The position numbers and the translations under genes are program-made. A model generated the notes under the pieces. The model did not search any database. It was given only the letters and a program-made list of their open reading frames with translations, and was not told the origin of the DNA. This document shows, one piece after another, positions 29,718-39,845 of a stretch of DNA of 64,000 nt. The stretch comes from Epithemia pelagica (taxonomy: Eukaryota; Bacillariophyta; Bacillariophyceae; Surirellales; Surirellaceae). Location of the stretch: assembly GCA_946965045.2 (NCBI GenBank), contig OX337228.1, forward strand, positions 2,170,001 through 2,234,000, read 5' to 3'. Position 1 is the first letter of the stretch. Every line of letters begins with the position of its first letter.

Positions 29718-30692
29718 TCACTTCGTTTGTTCTTGAAGGGCGCTGGTAAACGCCTTGTAGAGAAGTGCGTGAGCTATGCGCATCCGTTCCATTTCATCTC
29801 GTTGACGGATTGTCAGATCAACAAATTCTTTATCGGACGAGATACCTCGTTTGATAACATTCGGCACAGTATTTACAACAGGTTGTGCCATTGCCTGCGA
29901 TGACGAGGAGTTGTTGGACGTCACAGAGCGTGTCTCGTCTACAGAGACGGTAGCAACAGTTTGCACAAAACCAGTGCGAGGTGATGGAAGGATCTTGTCG
30001 ATAGACTCTTTGGTGAGAGGCGCAACCTTCACGGGGGAGTCGGAGCGTACCGGCTTTCTCGATGTTGACAGACTGCTCTGAGACTGATTCTTCGCCACTG
30101 AAGTATTGGAAGATCCTCGTGATCTTTGACAAACCATATCGACACATAGCTCAGGTTGGTCGCGACGGAAAAGAGGGTGGTGGAAAGCACCAGTATCTGG
30201 TCCTCGCGTTGCTTGACGAAATCCCCTGAAGTTGAACACATTAAAGTGAGATAAACTGAGAGCGCAGTTACCATAAGTATATTTGAAGGAACGATCGACG
30301 TACCATCTATTTAGTTTCCGTGTGAAAGATGGATATTTGGTAGAGCCCCTTGCATCGACTGGAGGAAAGTAGGTTGGCATTACTTTCTCGGTGAACACAT
30401 CGGGCCGTATAATCACAAACGATTTTCCATGCGGAAGCCACGAAATAATATCAGACAAAGACTCGTCATTCAAGACAGCTAGCAATCTTTGCGGAAAAAT
30501 CTCGCGCTTCCCTCTGGGGGCAGTTTCCAATGTATTGTTGATTGAAGGCTTTGCATCCAATGGGATGCTTTCGGCGACAGGGGCATCTACAGCTTTCTTC
30601 GTTGGTTTCGCTGATCTGCAATCGAGGTTAGCAAGTGCCGTTGCAGCTTCGACAAGATGCGATAGCGCTCCAATTTCCGTGGCCATTTTCAC
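29718..30692 (-). CDS. Heat-shock-factor-type transcription factor, two exons
   Basis: Exons 30692-30304 and 30225-29718, with a 78-bp GT-AG intron (30303-30226) that keeps the frame. Spliced length is 298 residues. The HSF DNA-binding domain covers about residues 65-155: FPQRLLAVLNDESLSDIISW, HGKSFVIIRPDVFTEKVMP, then YPSFTRKLNRW joined across the intron to GFRQATRG, the recognition-helix region and wing. The intron interrupts the Trp codon at the end of the recognition helix. The trimerisation coiled coil of animal and yeast HSFs is not obvious; the C-terminal part is Ser-rich with a Met/Arg/Glu helix (REDEMER-like, near RQRDEMERMRIAHALLYK). Diatoms have an expanded HSF family whose targets are mostly unknown. 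It binds DNA in the nucleus. Confidence 0.92.
   Translation of the reverse strand: MKMATEIGALSHLVEAATALANLDCRSAKPTKKAVDAPVAESIPLDAKPSINNTLETAPRGKREIFPQRLLAVLNDESLSDIISWLPHGKSFVIIRPDVFTEKVMPTYFPPVDARGSTKYPSFTRKLNRWYVDRSFKYTYGNCALSLSHFNVFNFRGFRQATRGPDTGAFHHPLFRRDQPELCVDMVCQRSRGSSNTSVAKNQSQSSLSTSRKPVRSDSPVKVAPLTKESIDKILPSPRTGFVQTVATVSVDETRSVTSNNSSSSQAMAQPVVNTVPNVIKRGISSDKEFVDLTIRQRDEMERMRIAHALLYKAFTSALQEQTK
30226..30303 (-). other. In-frame 78-bp intron of the HSF gene
   Basis: It starts GTACGTCG and ends CTTCAG. It is a multiple of three without a stop, so an unspliced message encodes 26 extra residues inside the DNA-binding domain. Confidence 0.85.
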
Positions 30693-31482
30693 GTTCTAAA
30701 CGGGCAAGAGGGTCTTCGTAGACGGTTTTGTGGTGCCGAAGGTGGAACGATGATAATGGGAAAGGGGATGCGTCTTCGTCGGATGAAAAGTGGAAGACAT
30801 GGGATAAAGACAGGGTGAATGGCACGGTGTCTACGCTGGCAAGAGAGACACGAGACATCGAACAGCTTGTTTCCTTCCCCACAAATAATAGGATGACAGA
30901 TGAGATGAGGTGTCTTCTGTGTGCGTGGCCAATTCTCTCCTAAATCGGTTGTGTACCTTGTACATTCAAAGTCTATACTGCACGTCATCTCTGAAGTGTC
31001 TCTTAATAGTCCTTTGCAGAATGCTCTTGCATCATTCTTTCTCGACCAATGAAAATCAAGAAGACGTCCGAGCCGAATGCTGACGTGTCCCGGGTTCCTG
31101 CATCACTGTCGTGCGCCACGTCGAGTCGCAGCAAAGCCTTTAGTCATATTGGGTCGCATTAAATAAAATGCGACACAGAGACAGACCCCAAGTCCCGCAA
31201 CAAATTCTCAAACGACGTGATCCAACCAGACCCAAAGACGAAGCCAATGGTGACGATGACACCCAAGTCCAACCTCAGACAACAAATCAAGCGATCGACA
31301 TCGGCAGAAATATTTCCATTCAATCTTTCACCAATGTGGACACAAACGCGGCAGCTGAAATGGCCAAAAGAGTTTGCTGTTACTAGAATGAAATCGGCAA
31401 CTTGGGAGTAAAGTATTTAGCTTACTGTACATGTTCTATTGGCAAATCAGTCATTTTCTATCGGAAGTCACAAGAGTGCTGA
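30693..31482. other. Intergenic, upstream of the HSF gene
   Basis: About 790 bp. A 72-codon open frame at 31168-31386 (+) is polar and without a recognisable feature, so it is not called. No repeats or RNA genes seen. Confidence 0.4.
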
Positions 31483-32022
31483 TCAATAGGCTGTTTGTAG
31501 GGCCATGGATTTACCGTACGCAGCCGACAGACTCATCATCGCATTTTCTCGGGAGAATCTTCTCTTTATCTTTCGTTTCGCCGATTGTACAGCATTCTCA
31601 ACCGATGACGACAACTTGCCTTGTTTATTCGTCGACTGTCGTAGTCTGCGTATTATTTGTACCTCTCTTTCGGCAGCGGCAATCTCTGATTCTGGGATGC
31701 CAAAGACGTTCTTCAGCATATTCTTCCGTGTGATTGAAGATAACCGCAATCTCCAAAACACCTTTCTTTTTGGTCTGGTCTCTTCGTACTCATCGATGGT
31801 TATTAGTTCGTGTTCATTGTACTGCCAGTCCAGCGTAAGCGGTGGCCCCACAATCGTCTCGGGGTTGTCCCCGACGATTCGATTGTACTCACGAATCTGA
31901 ATGTTGCCCCATTGAATTCGCGATGTCTTCTTCGGCAATTCGTCATCTTTATCTTCCAACGTATCCAAGCTAGACGTACTTGATGAAGTAGATAGCAAAG
32001 TTTCTGGTTCTCTTGGACTCAT
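31483..32022 (-). CDS. Small basic diatom-type protein with an REYNRIVGDNP motif
   Basis: The frame is open for 236 codons from 32193, but the ATG at 32022 (MSPREPETLLSTSS) is preferred because the upstream part has no conserved character; this gives 179 residues. The core SRIQWGNIQIREYNRIVGDN followed by P, then GPPLTLDWQYN, is a pattern I associate with many small stramenopile proteins of unknown role. The C-terminal half is a basic helix (SSITRKNMLKNVFGIPESEI, then QIIRRLRQST and AKRKIKRRFS). It may be nuclear or nucleic-acid bound on composition alone. Its head-to-head neighbour is the methyltransferase gene. Function is unknown. Confidence 0.7.
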   Translation of the reverse strand: MSPREPETLLSTSSSTSSLDTLEDKDDELPKKTSRIQWGNIQIREYNRIVGDNPETIVGPPLTLDWQYNEHELITIDEYEETRPKRKVFWRLRLSSITRKNMLKNVFGIPESEIAAAEREVQIIRRLRQSTNKQGKLSSSVENAVQSAKRKIKRRFSRENAMMSLSAAYGKSMALQTAY

Positions 32023-32435
32023 GATTGCTTGTCCAAATCTTGTGGTTCGATTGTTGTGGCAACCAAACGGATAGAAGACGACACTGGAGTTGGTGGTAGT
32101 TGGAACGTGTTGGAACGAAGTCTTTTGGTTTCCGTCCGACGGGTTTGACTGGATCAACCACGAACTTCCTGACTCATTCGTGCAACGGGTCACGAATACG
32201 AGAGATCTTCTTGCTTCCGATTTCCGAGCATCATGTCTGTCTCATGTCTCATGTCTCATGTCGCCGTGATTTGGATGGGTTATGAGCTTCACGACCAATG
32301 GATGACTGAGGATATAGAAATGACTTGGGGCAACGTTGTGATGTCTTTGATCAACAAGCCCTTTGGGGATTGGGGATGTCTGTCGGAAGCACGAGAGTCA
32401 AGAAGATCAACAACAACCGCCCACTTCGATCAACC
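32023..32435. promoter_or_regulatory. Divergent promoter region
   Basis: Shared upstream region of the small basic protein (-) and the methyltransferase (+). It contains three tandem copies of the octamer CTCATGTC near 32238-32261. No specific regulatory site can be proven. Confidence 0.35.
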
Positions 32436-33660
32436 ATGACCAGGATAACCCGAGTTACAGCAACGAAGAATAAGTTATATCATGTCTTTCTTTTGGCCGT
32501 CACAGCTGTTGGCGTGATAGTACTAGTTGGTTTCAAATCGGAGCAGGACAACAATTTGGGCAACCTTCTGCGGCAACCAGAAAACTTGGTCAACAAGCAA
32601 ACATTAACGTATTGGTCACCATCGCGAAGAAGCAGTACCTCTTTGAATCCACTTCTAGTCCCAGAAGGCAAGGCAAAGAACTTACCCAGTATCCGTGTTG
32701 AAAGCGTGGCTGCTGAAGGCAATGTGGACAAGACACGGCAAATTTATGGCGGTGCGGGGGACAAGTCTCATCTGGGAGGCTTTACAGAACTTGATTTACA
32801 TGGAGTGAGCCCCTCCACATGGACCAACATGATTCAAGACTTTAACGTCAGGTCCGTTTTGGATGTCGGCTGTGGACGAGGTGTTTCGACCTCCTGGTTC
32901 TTGGATCATGGCACCAAGACCCTTTGTGTTGAAGGTTCTCATGATGCGTTCCACCAATCGGTCTTAGATGATCCGTATACGTCAATGGTAGAGCATGACT
33001 TCTCAAGAGGTCCGTGGTGGCCTGAAGATACCTACGATGCTGTATGGTCGGTTGAGTTTCTAGAGGTTCGTACTTATGCCATGAAATCGGCGTATCCGTT
33101 GATGCATCCATCACTAATGATTTCCCCCCTGGTTTTGTTATCTTCAAACTTTTCAGCATGTTGGTGTGAATTTTCACTTTAACTATGTTTCGACCTTTCG
33201 CAAAGCTGCAATGCTTTTTGTGACGTCTAGTCGCTGGGGTGGTTGGCACCATGTTGAAGTCCACAAGGACGACTGGTGGATTCTTAAGTACGAGTCTTAT
33301 GGATTTCAATACAGCGAAGCACTGACCAAAGAGGTGCGAAGCTGGGCTTCCCATGAGGGTCGATCTTCTGAGGTATTGGCTCCCAATGGAAAGCGCTACA
33401 ATGCCCAACATATATGGCTGAGCATGAAAGTTTTCATTAACCCGGTTGTCATGGCCCTTCCACAACATGCCCACTTGTTATATAAATACAGATGCATTAC
33501 AGGGGATGGTGCGCTTGTTGAAGCCTCCAAGCAACTGCCCATCTCCACTTCGTGCAACGACGTTCCTCATGAATTAAAAACACCTCGTCAGCTACCTCCG
33601 GAAATGAATAAAAAATGGGAAGATCGCATCAAACGAAACTTGAAATCGCAGGAATCTTGA
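32436..33660 (+). CDS. Membrane-anchored SAM-dependent methyltransferase-like protein, two exons
   Basis: Exons 32436-33065 and 33157-33660 with a 91-bp intron give 377 residues. A single N-terminal membrane segment (LYHVFLLAVTAVGVIVLVGF) makes it a type II protein, probably of the Golgi or ER. SAM-binding motif I is clear in VRSVLDVGCGRGVSTSWFLD (about residue 140), followed by the acidic strand end TLCVEGSHDA and the motif DTYDAVWSVEFLE, joined across the intron to HVGVNFHFNYV. This YDxVWSVEFLEHV pattern is typical of methyltransferase type 11/23 folds. The second exon has Trp-rich stretches (RWGGWHHVEVHKDDWWILKY). The substrate, perhaps a glycan or lipid, is unknown. The ATG at 32436 immediately precedes the anchor. 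Confidence 0.85.
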
Positions 33661-34250
33661 AATATATCAGGTGACATCGACGACTTGATAGCTGTCAGCC
33701 AGGGCACAACTAGTTCTTTGTTTTATCGTTCGAGGGTCGGCTTTAATCGCCGTTTTTAACTGATTTTGAACTACCCACTTGTAGAAGTAGGTGAGCAGGA
33801 TGAATTACTAGCCGAAGAAGCTAGCACCTGATTCACGATGCTCATGTTATCTTTCTGGGTGATGTTGATCGCCCGCTCCCGAGAGCGCAGTAGAGAGATT
33901 GTTGTTTGGCTGGCGTGTAGGAGTGAAACTCGTCCAATCGCCGGCATAGAAATGAAGGCCAACATAGTACAGTCACAAGACTTCCTATAACATTTCGTCG
34001 AATTCATAGAAGCTGGAACTGCACGAGTTTTACGATACCACTTCCCTGGGTAGGTGGAAAGAAACCTTTGACTGCGCATTCCCGCGACACCGCCATCGAA
34101 CAAAGCTGACGCTGAAAACAATAAACGACTTTGTCCTTTCTACGCAAGGAATAAAAAACCATAGCGGTGCTGACTGAGCAACAGAGGATCTATATCGTAC
34201 AGAACTACATCTTGCATGTAGCAGGCGGAGACCTAACAATGTGGGTCCAA
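33661..34250. other. Intergenic, 3' flanks of two convergent genes
   Basis: A 116-codon minus-strand frame (33771-34121, MFSASALFDGGVAGMR...) is present but shows no family resemblance and no clear spliced partner, so it is left uncalled. No repeats seen. Confidence 0.35.
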
Positions 34251-35881
34251 TCATACCGCGAGAGCCTGTTCAGAAGTTTTCTTTTCAAAGGGATGATGGC
34301 CATAGGAAGTGTTTCCCCTTTGACTATCTCTTCCAATTGTACCACCTGCAATAGAAGTCTTCGGACGCATATTACCGGGTCTTCGTCCGCTGGTTCCCGC
34401 TTCTCTTGGTGACCGGCTCAGTTCAGGCAGATCCTTCTTGTTGGCTGCCGAGTCACGATCAAGAACAAACGTTGATCGTCTCGTCGCATGCTCAAGTCCG
34501 GAATCATCGCCATCACGTAATGCACAGATTTCTCGCTTCAGAATTTTGTAAATAGAATCCATGGATGGCCTCACCGATGGATCGGGTTCCCAAGCGCGTT
34601 TCATCAAAATACGAAGAGGTGTGGACCAACTCGAATTAAGTGGGGGTCGTTCATTACCGTGGACGACCAATTCAGAATGATCTTGTCGATTCATGCCATC
34701 ATACGGCAAATCTAACGAACAAACTTGCCATAACAACAACCCAAAAGAGTAAACATCAGCTGTCAAATTGTATGGTTCACTCCTAGCAACTTCGGGTGCC
34801 ATATATCGGAGAGAGCCAGTGTTTCCAGACAGCTCGTAGAATTCTGTACAGCCGTAACGCAAGGAGGGGTCCAGTTCCTTGGCCAAACCAAAATCAAATA
34901 TCTTGACATCTCCTGTACAGGTTAACAAAATGAAAAGGGAATTGAGCAAGAGAGCAATTCACTCGAGAGCGACACCATACATCCGTCACCGCAGTGGTCA
35001 AATTCCGTACCTCGTATATCAAACCCGATATTGTCCGGCTTGAGATCACGGTAGATAATGTGGTGATTGTGAAGATAGGACAAAGCGGCCGCAACATCAA
35101 ATGCGACGTGAAGACGTTCGGCCAAAAATCCTTTCTGTTTCTTAGATGTCTCCGACGACAGTGCCTTTTCGAAATTTCGCCAGTGATCAATTTTGTGCTC
35201 TAGTGTGCATTGCAACCGATCCAATAGCAGAAAATAACCCCGTTCGTGTAATGTTGCAAAGCCCGAAGTCCCGGCTGCTGCCATTCCTCGAAGCTTGATA
35301 ATATTAGGATGCGAGAGCGACGCCAAGAACTTAGCTTCCTGTTCGTATTGCACAATATCAAACAATTCACGCAAAATTTTAATTGAAAAGGGTAAGAAAT
35401 AGGTGACATTTACTACAGCAAATGCCAACGAAGGTCATTTCGGGGGCCAGCTCTCAAATCCACTCACCACAACAAGATCAGCCGCTCCAGTGCAAAATCT
35501 GGATGGATCTTCAATAGTTTCAACTGATAAGAATTTAACAGCATATCGACAGTTCTGTGAAGATTCGCGAAACACGTGCTTTGACACAAAGGCACGGTGC
35601 TCTGATTGTAGTGGGGATGATATTTTCTTGGCATTTTCTGCCATGCTCAGGTCCTGAACGAGATCAATACGCTGGACTTCGTACACATCATTGAAGCCTC
35701 CCGAACCAAGCATTTCCCCAAGAATGACCTCGTCCCGTTCAAACCGAGGAATACATTTTTCCATGGCCGGATTGACAATCTTTGAATGCTTGGACATGTG
35801 CTTCGCCGCTCGGCTTGCCGTCTTCCATGCCCTCTTTCCGATATCCTCCATGGTCATCGTTCGACCGCCAGAGTGCGACAT
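34251..35881 (-). CDS. Protein kinase, three exons
   Basis: Exons 35881-35468, 35338-35011 and 34912-34251 give 467 residues; all junctions keep frame and join kinase motifs. Exon 1: Gly loop GEMLGSGGFNDVYEV and the ATP lysine in YAVKFL. Exon 1 ends FCTGAADLVV and joins EAKFLASLSHPNII of exon 2, restoring helix C with its Glu. Exon 2: IIYRDLKPDNIGFD, a YRD instead of HRD catalytic loop. Exon 3: VKIFDFGLA (DFG), RYMAPEVA and DVYSFGLLLW. The tail is Ser/Arg/Gly-rich. The sequence style is tyrosine-kinase-like (TKL/RAF-like) Ser/Thr kinase, a large group in diatoms, but specificity cannot be read directly. The N-terminal 50 residues are basic with Met. Confidence 0.9.
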
Positions 35882-37025
35882 TGCTATATAGGTTCGCCGC
35901 TTTTAACAGCCGTCAAATCGGAGAACAACAAACGGAGGCGAGATGATAACACGCTTGTAAGACCCTCTCCTGCCTGTGTGTTGGTGGCTTGAAAGTCCAA
36001 AACCTCCAAAAGAGGAGTCCTCTGCAACCGGTAGGGAGTGATGGGGACTCTCCCCACCACGATCGAAAAAACCCTCAAAGCATCATTCTTCAATGATTAT
36101 TCAGTATGTCTATGTAAATGAGATCCTGAGCGCCTGGTTGTCTCGATGGTCCGAACCAGAATGACCGCTAGATGACCACCTTCGTCAAAATATTTAGCAT
36201 GACTGCAATATCAATTAGAAATAATTGCGGGAGTTTAATTGTAGTATTGCCATGGAATTGGTTGTTGGGCCTTCGTGTCTGTCGTGCGTACGTCGGAGCA
36301 GGGCAGTGGAGCGCGCGCATGTCGGGCAATGACGCGCCAGGTGGACTATCTCGTGAACACAAGATACTGGCCCAGTGACCAATCCATGCGCAAGAATCTA
36401 GAGCTCACAATCTTGGGATCGTGTGCTCTGACACTGCCATCCTGAGACGAGGTCTACAGATAGATAGATCTCTAAGACATCAAAAATTCCCCTTTCCCGC
36501 CCGTGGGAGCCATTCCGGTTTCCTCTTGGCCTTACGGCAAGTGCGACTACTCTCTCTAGCACTCCTCTAGCTATGTGTGAAGACCTCGCGACGGATAGAC
36601 TGCTCCGACTGGCAGGATGTGTTCGCTGGTCTCTCTCCCCGCGCTTGTCTTTCCCCCAAGAAAGTTTAACGCTCATATAACGTCAAGACGTATTGTGAAA
36701 TTGCCTCAGATTTTCTGTACTCTTTTTTGAAATACTCGTACAATACAATGACTGGTACAAGAAATAATAGGAGTAGTTCAGGGAGCGTCCGCATTCCGCA
36801 TAGCCGTAGACGTAAGGTGTAAGGTCCCTTCTAGTTGATGCTCATTTTACTTCCTCTCCAACCTAGCAGGAGTACATAAGAGCCATAAAAACATGACGTT
36901 CAAATTGCGAGGACGAGGGTTTCGTAGGTTGGATTGGAATTGATTGCGTCTTTAGTTCGAAACGCCAGTCTACTTAGCCCAGGAACCCTATTCATCAATA
37001 GTAATCAATTAACATGATCTCGGAA
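35882..37025. other. Intergenic with a decayed DIRS-type repeat
   Basis: About 1.1 kb between the kinase start and the stop of the tRNA synthetase. It holds the repeat relic listed at 36395-36640. No gene is supported. Confidence 0.5.
36395..36640 (+). repeat. Diverged relic of a DIRS-type A-B terminal repeat
   Basis: Blocks match the A2-B2 junction of the retrotransposon at 28.9-29.2 kb in the same order: GAGCTCACAATCTT, then CCCGCCCGTGGGAGCCAT, GGTTTCCTCTTGGCC, TTACGGCAA, ACTACTC and GGCAGGATG.GTTCG. Many substitutions and small indels separate them. No coding remnant lies beside it, so it is probably a solo end of an older, related element. Confidence 0.75.
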
Positions 37026-39560
37026 TTATTGGATTACTCCATTGCAAAGCGATTGTACAACGATAGGGCCTCCACTGCTGACTAGGCCGTAGCTCCGTTC
37101 TTCGTCGAAGTACTCGACCACGCTCTCCGCGTTCGTCCTTATGCATGACTTTGCTCTCTCCCATGCTTTCAACGCTCCCTTGCTCTTCAGCATTGTATCG
37201 GGTGACGCAGGTGCTTTCCCTTCAAAGCCCAAAAGTTCACCATTCGGCACAGAACCCGGGACTTGTAATAGCTCCACTTTCTCACTCCCATCTTTCTCTT
37301 TAACCGCAGCGAGCAACATTGCCGTACTTTCAATTCCACGCATTTTGGCCGGCTTTAGATTTGTTACCGCAACAACCTTTTCGCCAACCAGATTATCCAC
37401 AGGAATCTTTCCCGCCAAACCGGCAACCACGGTCCGTGGGGCGACTTCTCCTTCTTCTGTTTTATCTCCACAATCTACCTGACAAACGAGTAGGCTGTCC
37501 GCTTCAGGGTGAGGGGATACAGACAAAATCGTAGAAGCTCGAAGGGACACACGAAGAACATCTTCCACATCTTTCGAATCAGACCGGGGTTGGTCTTGAC
37601 GTTGCCCTCCTCTCGTTCGCGCTTCTGTCTTTTTCACCGCTCCCCATGTGTCGCGAAGGGTGGACACACGATTAAATACAAGTCTGTCTACAGTAGAATC
37701 CTTGTCCAATGCATAGTATCCAGTTCGTTCAAACTGGTACGCAAGCGAGCTCAGATAGGATTTTTCACGCTTTGCAGAAGCCATTGTCGTCGCAGCATCC
37801 AGAGCCACACTGGGTTCCACAACAGCACCATCGAGAATGTCAAGAGACTTCGGATTAAGGTCGGTAAGGAAATCACCACTTTCTTTGCCTGGCTCTTCAG
37901 TCGAGAAAAGTCGATCATACTGATTAACGTTGACCTTCACAGCTGTAGACGCTTCGACCCAATGGATGATCCCGTTAACTCTTTTCATGCCCTCAGGAGT
38001 ATTTCCGGATCTGGTGTCCGGAATATATGTGCATTTAAGTTCGACGGGCTCGTTCGTGTCAGGGTCTCGAACAACATCGTTGCACTCTATGACATAAGCG
38101 TAGCGCAATCGAACTTTGTCATTCAACAGCAGCCGTTTAAAGCCCTTCGGCGCCTTGCCGTCCGTGAGATGCCCCTCAGGTCCCTCGGCATCAAAAAAGT
38201 CGCTTCGTTCGATGTGCACACTTCCTCCGAAGGGAATCGTTCTGTTACCCATTTCAGGAATCTTTGGATGGCGATCAACTTCAAAATCATCCATTGCGTC
38301 TTTCCAATTTGTAATTGTTACAAGAAGCGGTTGAAGAACCGCGAAGGCCCGAGGACAAGTCACATCCATTGTCTCTCGGATGCAATCCTCCAGATTTGTA
38401 AGGTCAATGTTGGAGTCGGTCTTGCTTATTCCCACCCTCTCGCAGAAAAGACGCAGGGCTGCTGGTGGAACCCCGCGTCGCCTCATTCCTGACATTGTCG
38501 GCATTCTGGGATCGTCCCAACCTGATACAATCTTAGACTGGACAAGCTGAATCAGTTTGCGCTTGGACAAAACCATAGATTGTACGTTGAGGCGGCTGAA
38601 CTCAATCTGTCGAGGCTGAGCTTCAATCAAACCTGATGCAAGAAGCTTTTCAACTGTCCAGTCATAAAATGGTCGATGATCCTCAAACTCCAATGTGCAG
38701 AGAGAGTGGGAGATGCCTTCCAATGCATCCGAGATCGGGTGTGAAAAGTCGTACATGGGATAGATACACCACTTGTCGCCGGTTTCCTGGTGCGATTCGT
38801 GCTTTATCCGATAGAGCGTCGGGTCGCGCATGTTGACATTGGGTGAAGACATGTCAATTTTGGCTCTGAGAACATGCTTTCCTTCATCAAAATCCCCGTT
38901 CTTCATTCCCTCAAATAGTTCTAGATTTTCCTCAATAGACCTCGTTCGGAAGGGGCTATCTTTCCCAGGTTCCTTCAGCGTGCCCCTGTACTCTCTCATC
39001 TCCTCTGCTGACAAGGAGTCGACGTACGCATCCCCCGATTTTATCAGAGCTACAGCACAATCATAAATTTGGTCAAAGTAGCTGGATGTTTTCCTTATAG
39101 AGCCATCCCAAGGATCACCAAGACTTTCATCGTACAAGCCACTTTGAATCCATCGAACATCCTCCAATATGGAGTCGACGTATTCCTGATCTTCTTTGGT
39201 GGGATTCGTGTCGTCGAGACGCATGTGGCAAACACCACCAAACATTCGAGCCACTGCGAAATTGAAGGATGCAGCCTTTGCGTGCCCTAAATGAAGATAT
39301 CCATTAGGCTCAGGAGGAAACCTTGTCTTGACCATTTCAATAGTCTTTCTTCCCTTCAATGATGCGTTATCATCGTCCGTCCCTGAGTCTTTAACTGCCC
39401 CATCGGAACCGTCCGCTACCGACAAGAGACCGACTGGCTCCGTGCCAGTTTCCTCCTGGATTATCTTTGTGATAAAGTTAGGAGCATAGGCCAGGCTCGT
39501 AGCTGATGAAAAGACGCTGATGAATAACAAGAAAGCATGCTTGATATTGGTCGTCCTCAT
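37026..39560 (-). CDS. Glutaminyl-tRNA synthetase with C-terminal tRNA-binding domain, organelle leader
   Basis: A single-exon frame of 844 codons. The class I core is complete: the HIGH-type motif in FPPEPNGYLHLGHAKA (about residue 82), the KMSKS-type motif in VLSKRKL (about 335) and GlnRS/GluRS anticodon-binding beta-barrels. The GYLHLGHAKA and DDTNPTKE stretches favour GlnRS over GluRS. Residues about 680-790 form an EMAPII/Arc1-type tRNA-binding domain (VSPHPEADSLLVCQVDCGD, then VVAVTNLKPAKMRGIES). The N-terminus is a signal peptide (HAFLLFISVFSSATSLAYAP) followed by a Ser/Asp-rich linker, which may be a plastid bipartite or ER-type leader. It charges tRNA-Gln. A leader on GlnRS is notable because plastids normally make Gln-tRNA by the indirect amidotransferase route. 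Confidence 0.9.
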   Translation of the reverse strand: MRTTNIKHAFLLFISVFSSATSLAYAPNFITKIIQEETGTEPVGLLSVADGSDGAVKDSGTDDDNASLKGRKTIEMVKTRFPPEPNGYLHLGHAKAASFNFAVARMFGGVCHMRLDDTNPTKEDQEYVDSILEDVRWIQSGLYDESLGDPWDGSIRKTSSYFDQIYDCAVALIKSGDAYVDSLSAEEMREYRGTLKEPGKDSPFRTRSIEENLELFEGMKNGDFDEGKHVLRAKIDMSSPNVNMRDPTLYRIKHESHQETGDKWCIYPMYDFSHPISDALEGISHSLCTLEFEDHRPFYDWTVEKLLASGLIEAQPRQIEFSRLNVQSMVLSKRKLIQLVQSKIVSGWDDPRMPTMSGMRRRGVPPAALRLFCERVGISKTDSNIDLTNLEDCIRETMDVTCPRAFAVLQPLLVTITNWKDAMDDFEVDRHPKIPEMGNRTIPFGGSVHIERSDFFDAEGPEGHLTDGKAPKGFKRLLLNDKVRLRYAYVIECNDVVRDPDTNEPVELKCTYIPDTRSGNTPEGMKRVNGIIHWVEASTAVKVNVNQYDRLFSTEEPGKESGDFLTDLNPKSLDILDGAVVEPSVALDAATTMASAKREKSYLSSLAYQFERTGYYALDKDSTVDRLVFNRVSTLRDTWGAVKKTEARTRGGQRQDQPRSDSKDVEDVLRVSLRASTILSVSPHPEADSLLVCQVDCGDKTEEGEVAPRTVVAGLAGKIPVDNLVGEKVVAVTNLKPAKMRGIESTAMLLAAVKEKDGSEKVELLQVPGSVPNGELLGFEGKAPASPDTMLKSKGALKAWERAKSCIRTNAESVVEYFDEERSYGLVSSGGPIVVQSLCNGVIQ

Positions 39561-39845
39561 TTCTTTTCAGTCGATGATCTCCATGCAAGCAACAAGAAGA
39601 TCTTCTTCGCCATGAATTTCGACAGGTAATCAAAATCTGACGTACCGTACTTTAGGTCTACACGTGTAAGCAAAAGATGACTCTAGGTCGCATGTAGGTC
39701 ACATCTGGGTGTTACCACCGCTATCGCTATGTAGCTAAGGTAGGAGTAGGGATGAAAGAGTTTAGTTCTGAGATGCTTTTGGCAATAGGAGGATATTTGA
39801 GCACATCAATGTATGACTACAGAATGGCACAAGGCATTTTTTAAC

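Noticed and set aside
31168-31386. A 72-codon plus-strand frame upstream of the HSF gene
   Set aside because: Polar, low-complexity translation with no conserved look.
33771-34121. A 116-codon minus-strand frame after the kinase
   Set aside because: No family resemblance and no supported splice partner; could be a real short gene but evidence is too thin.
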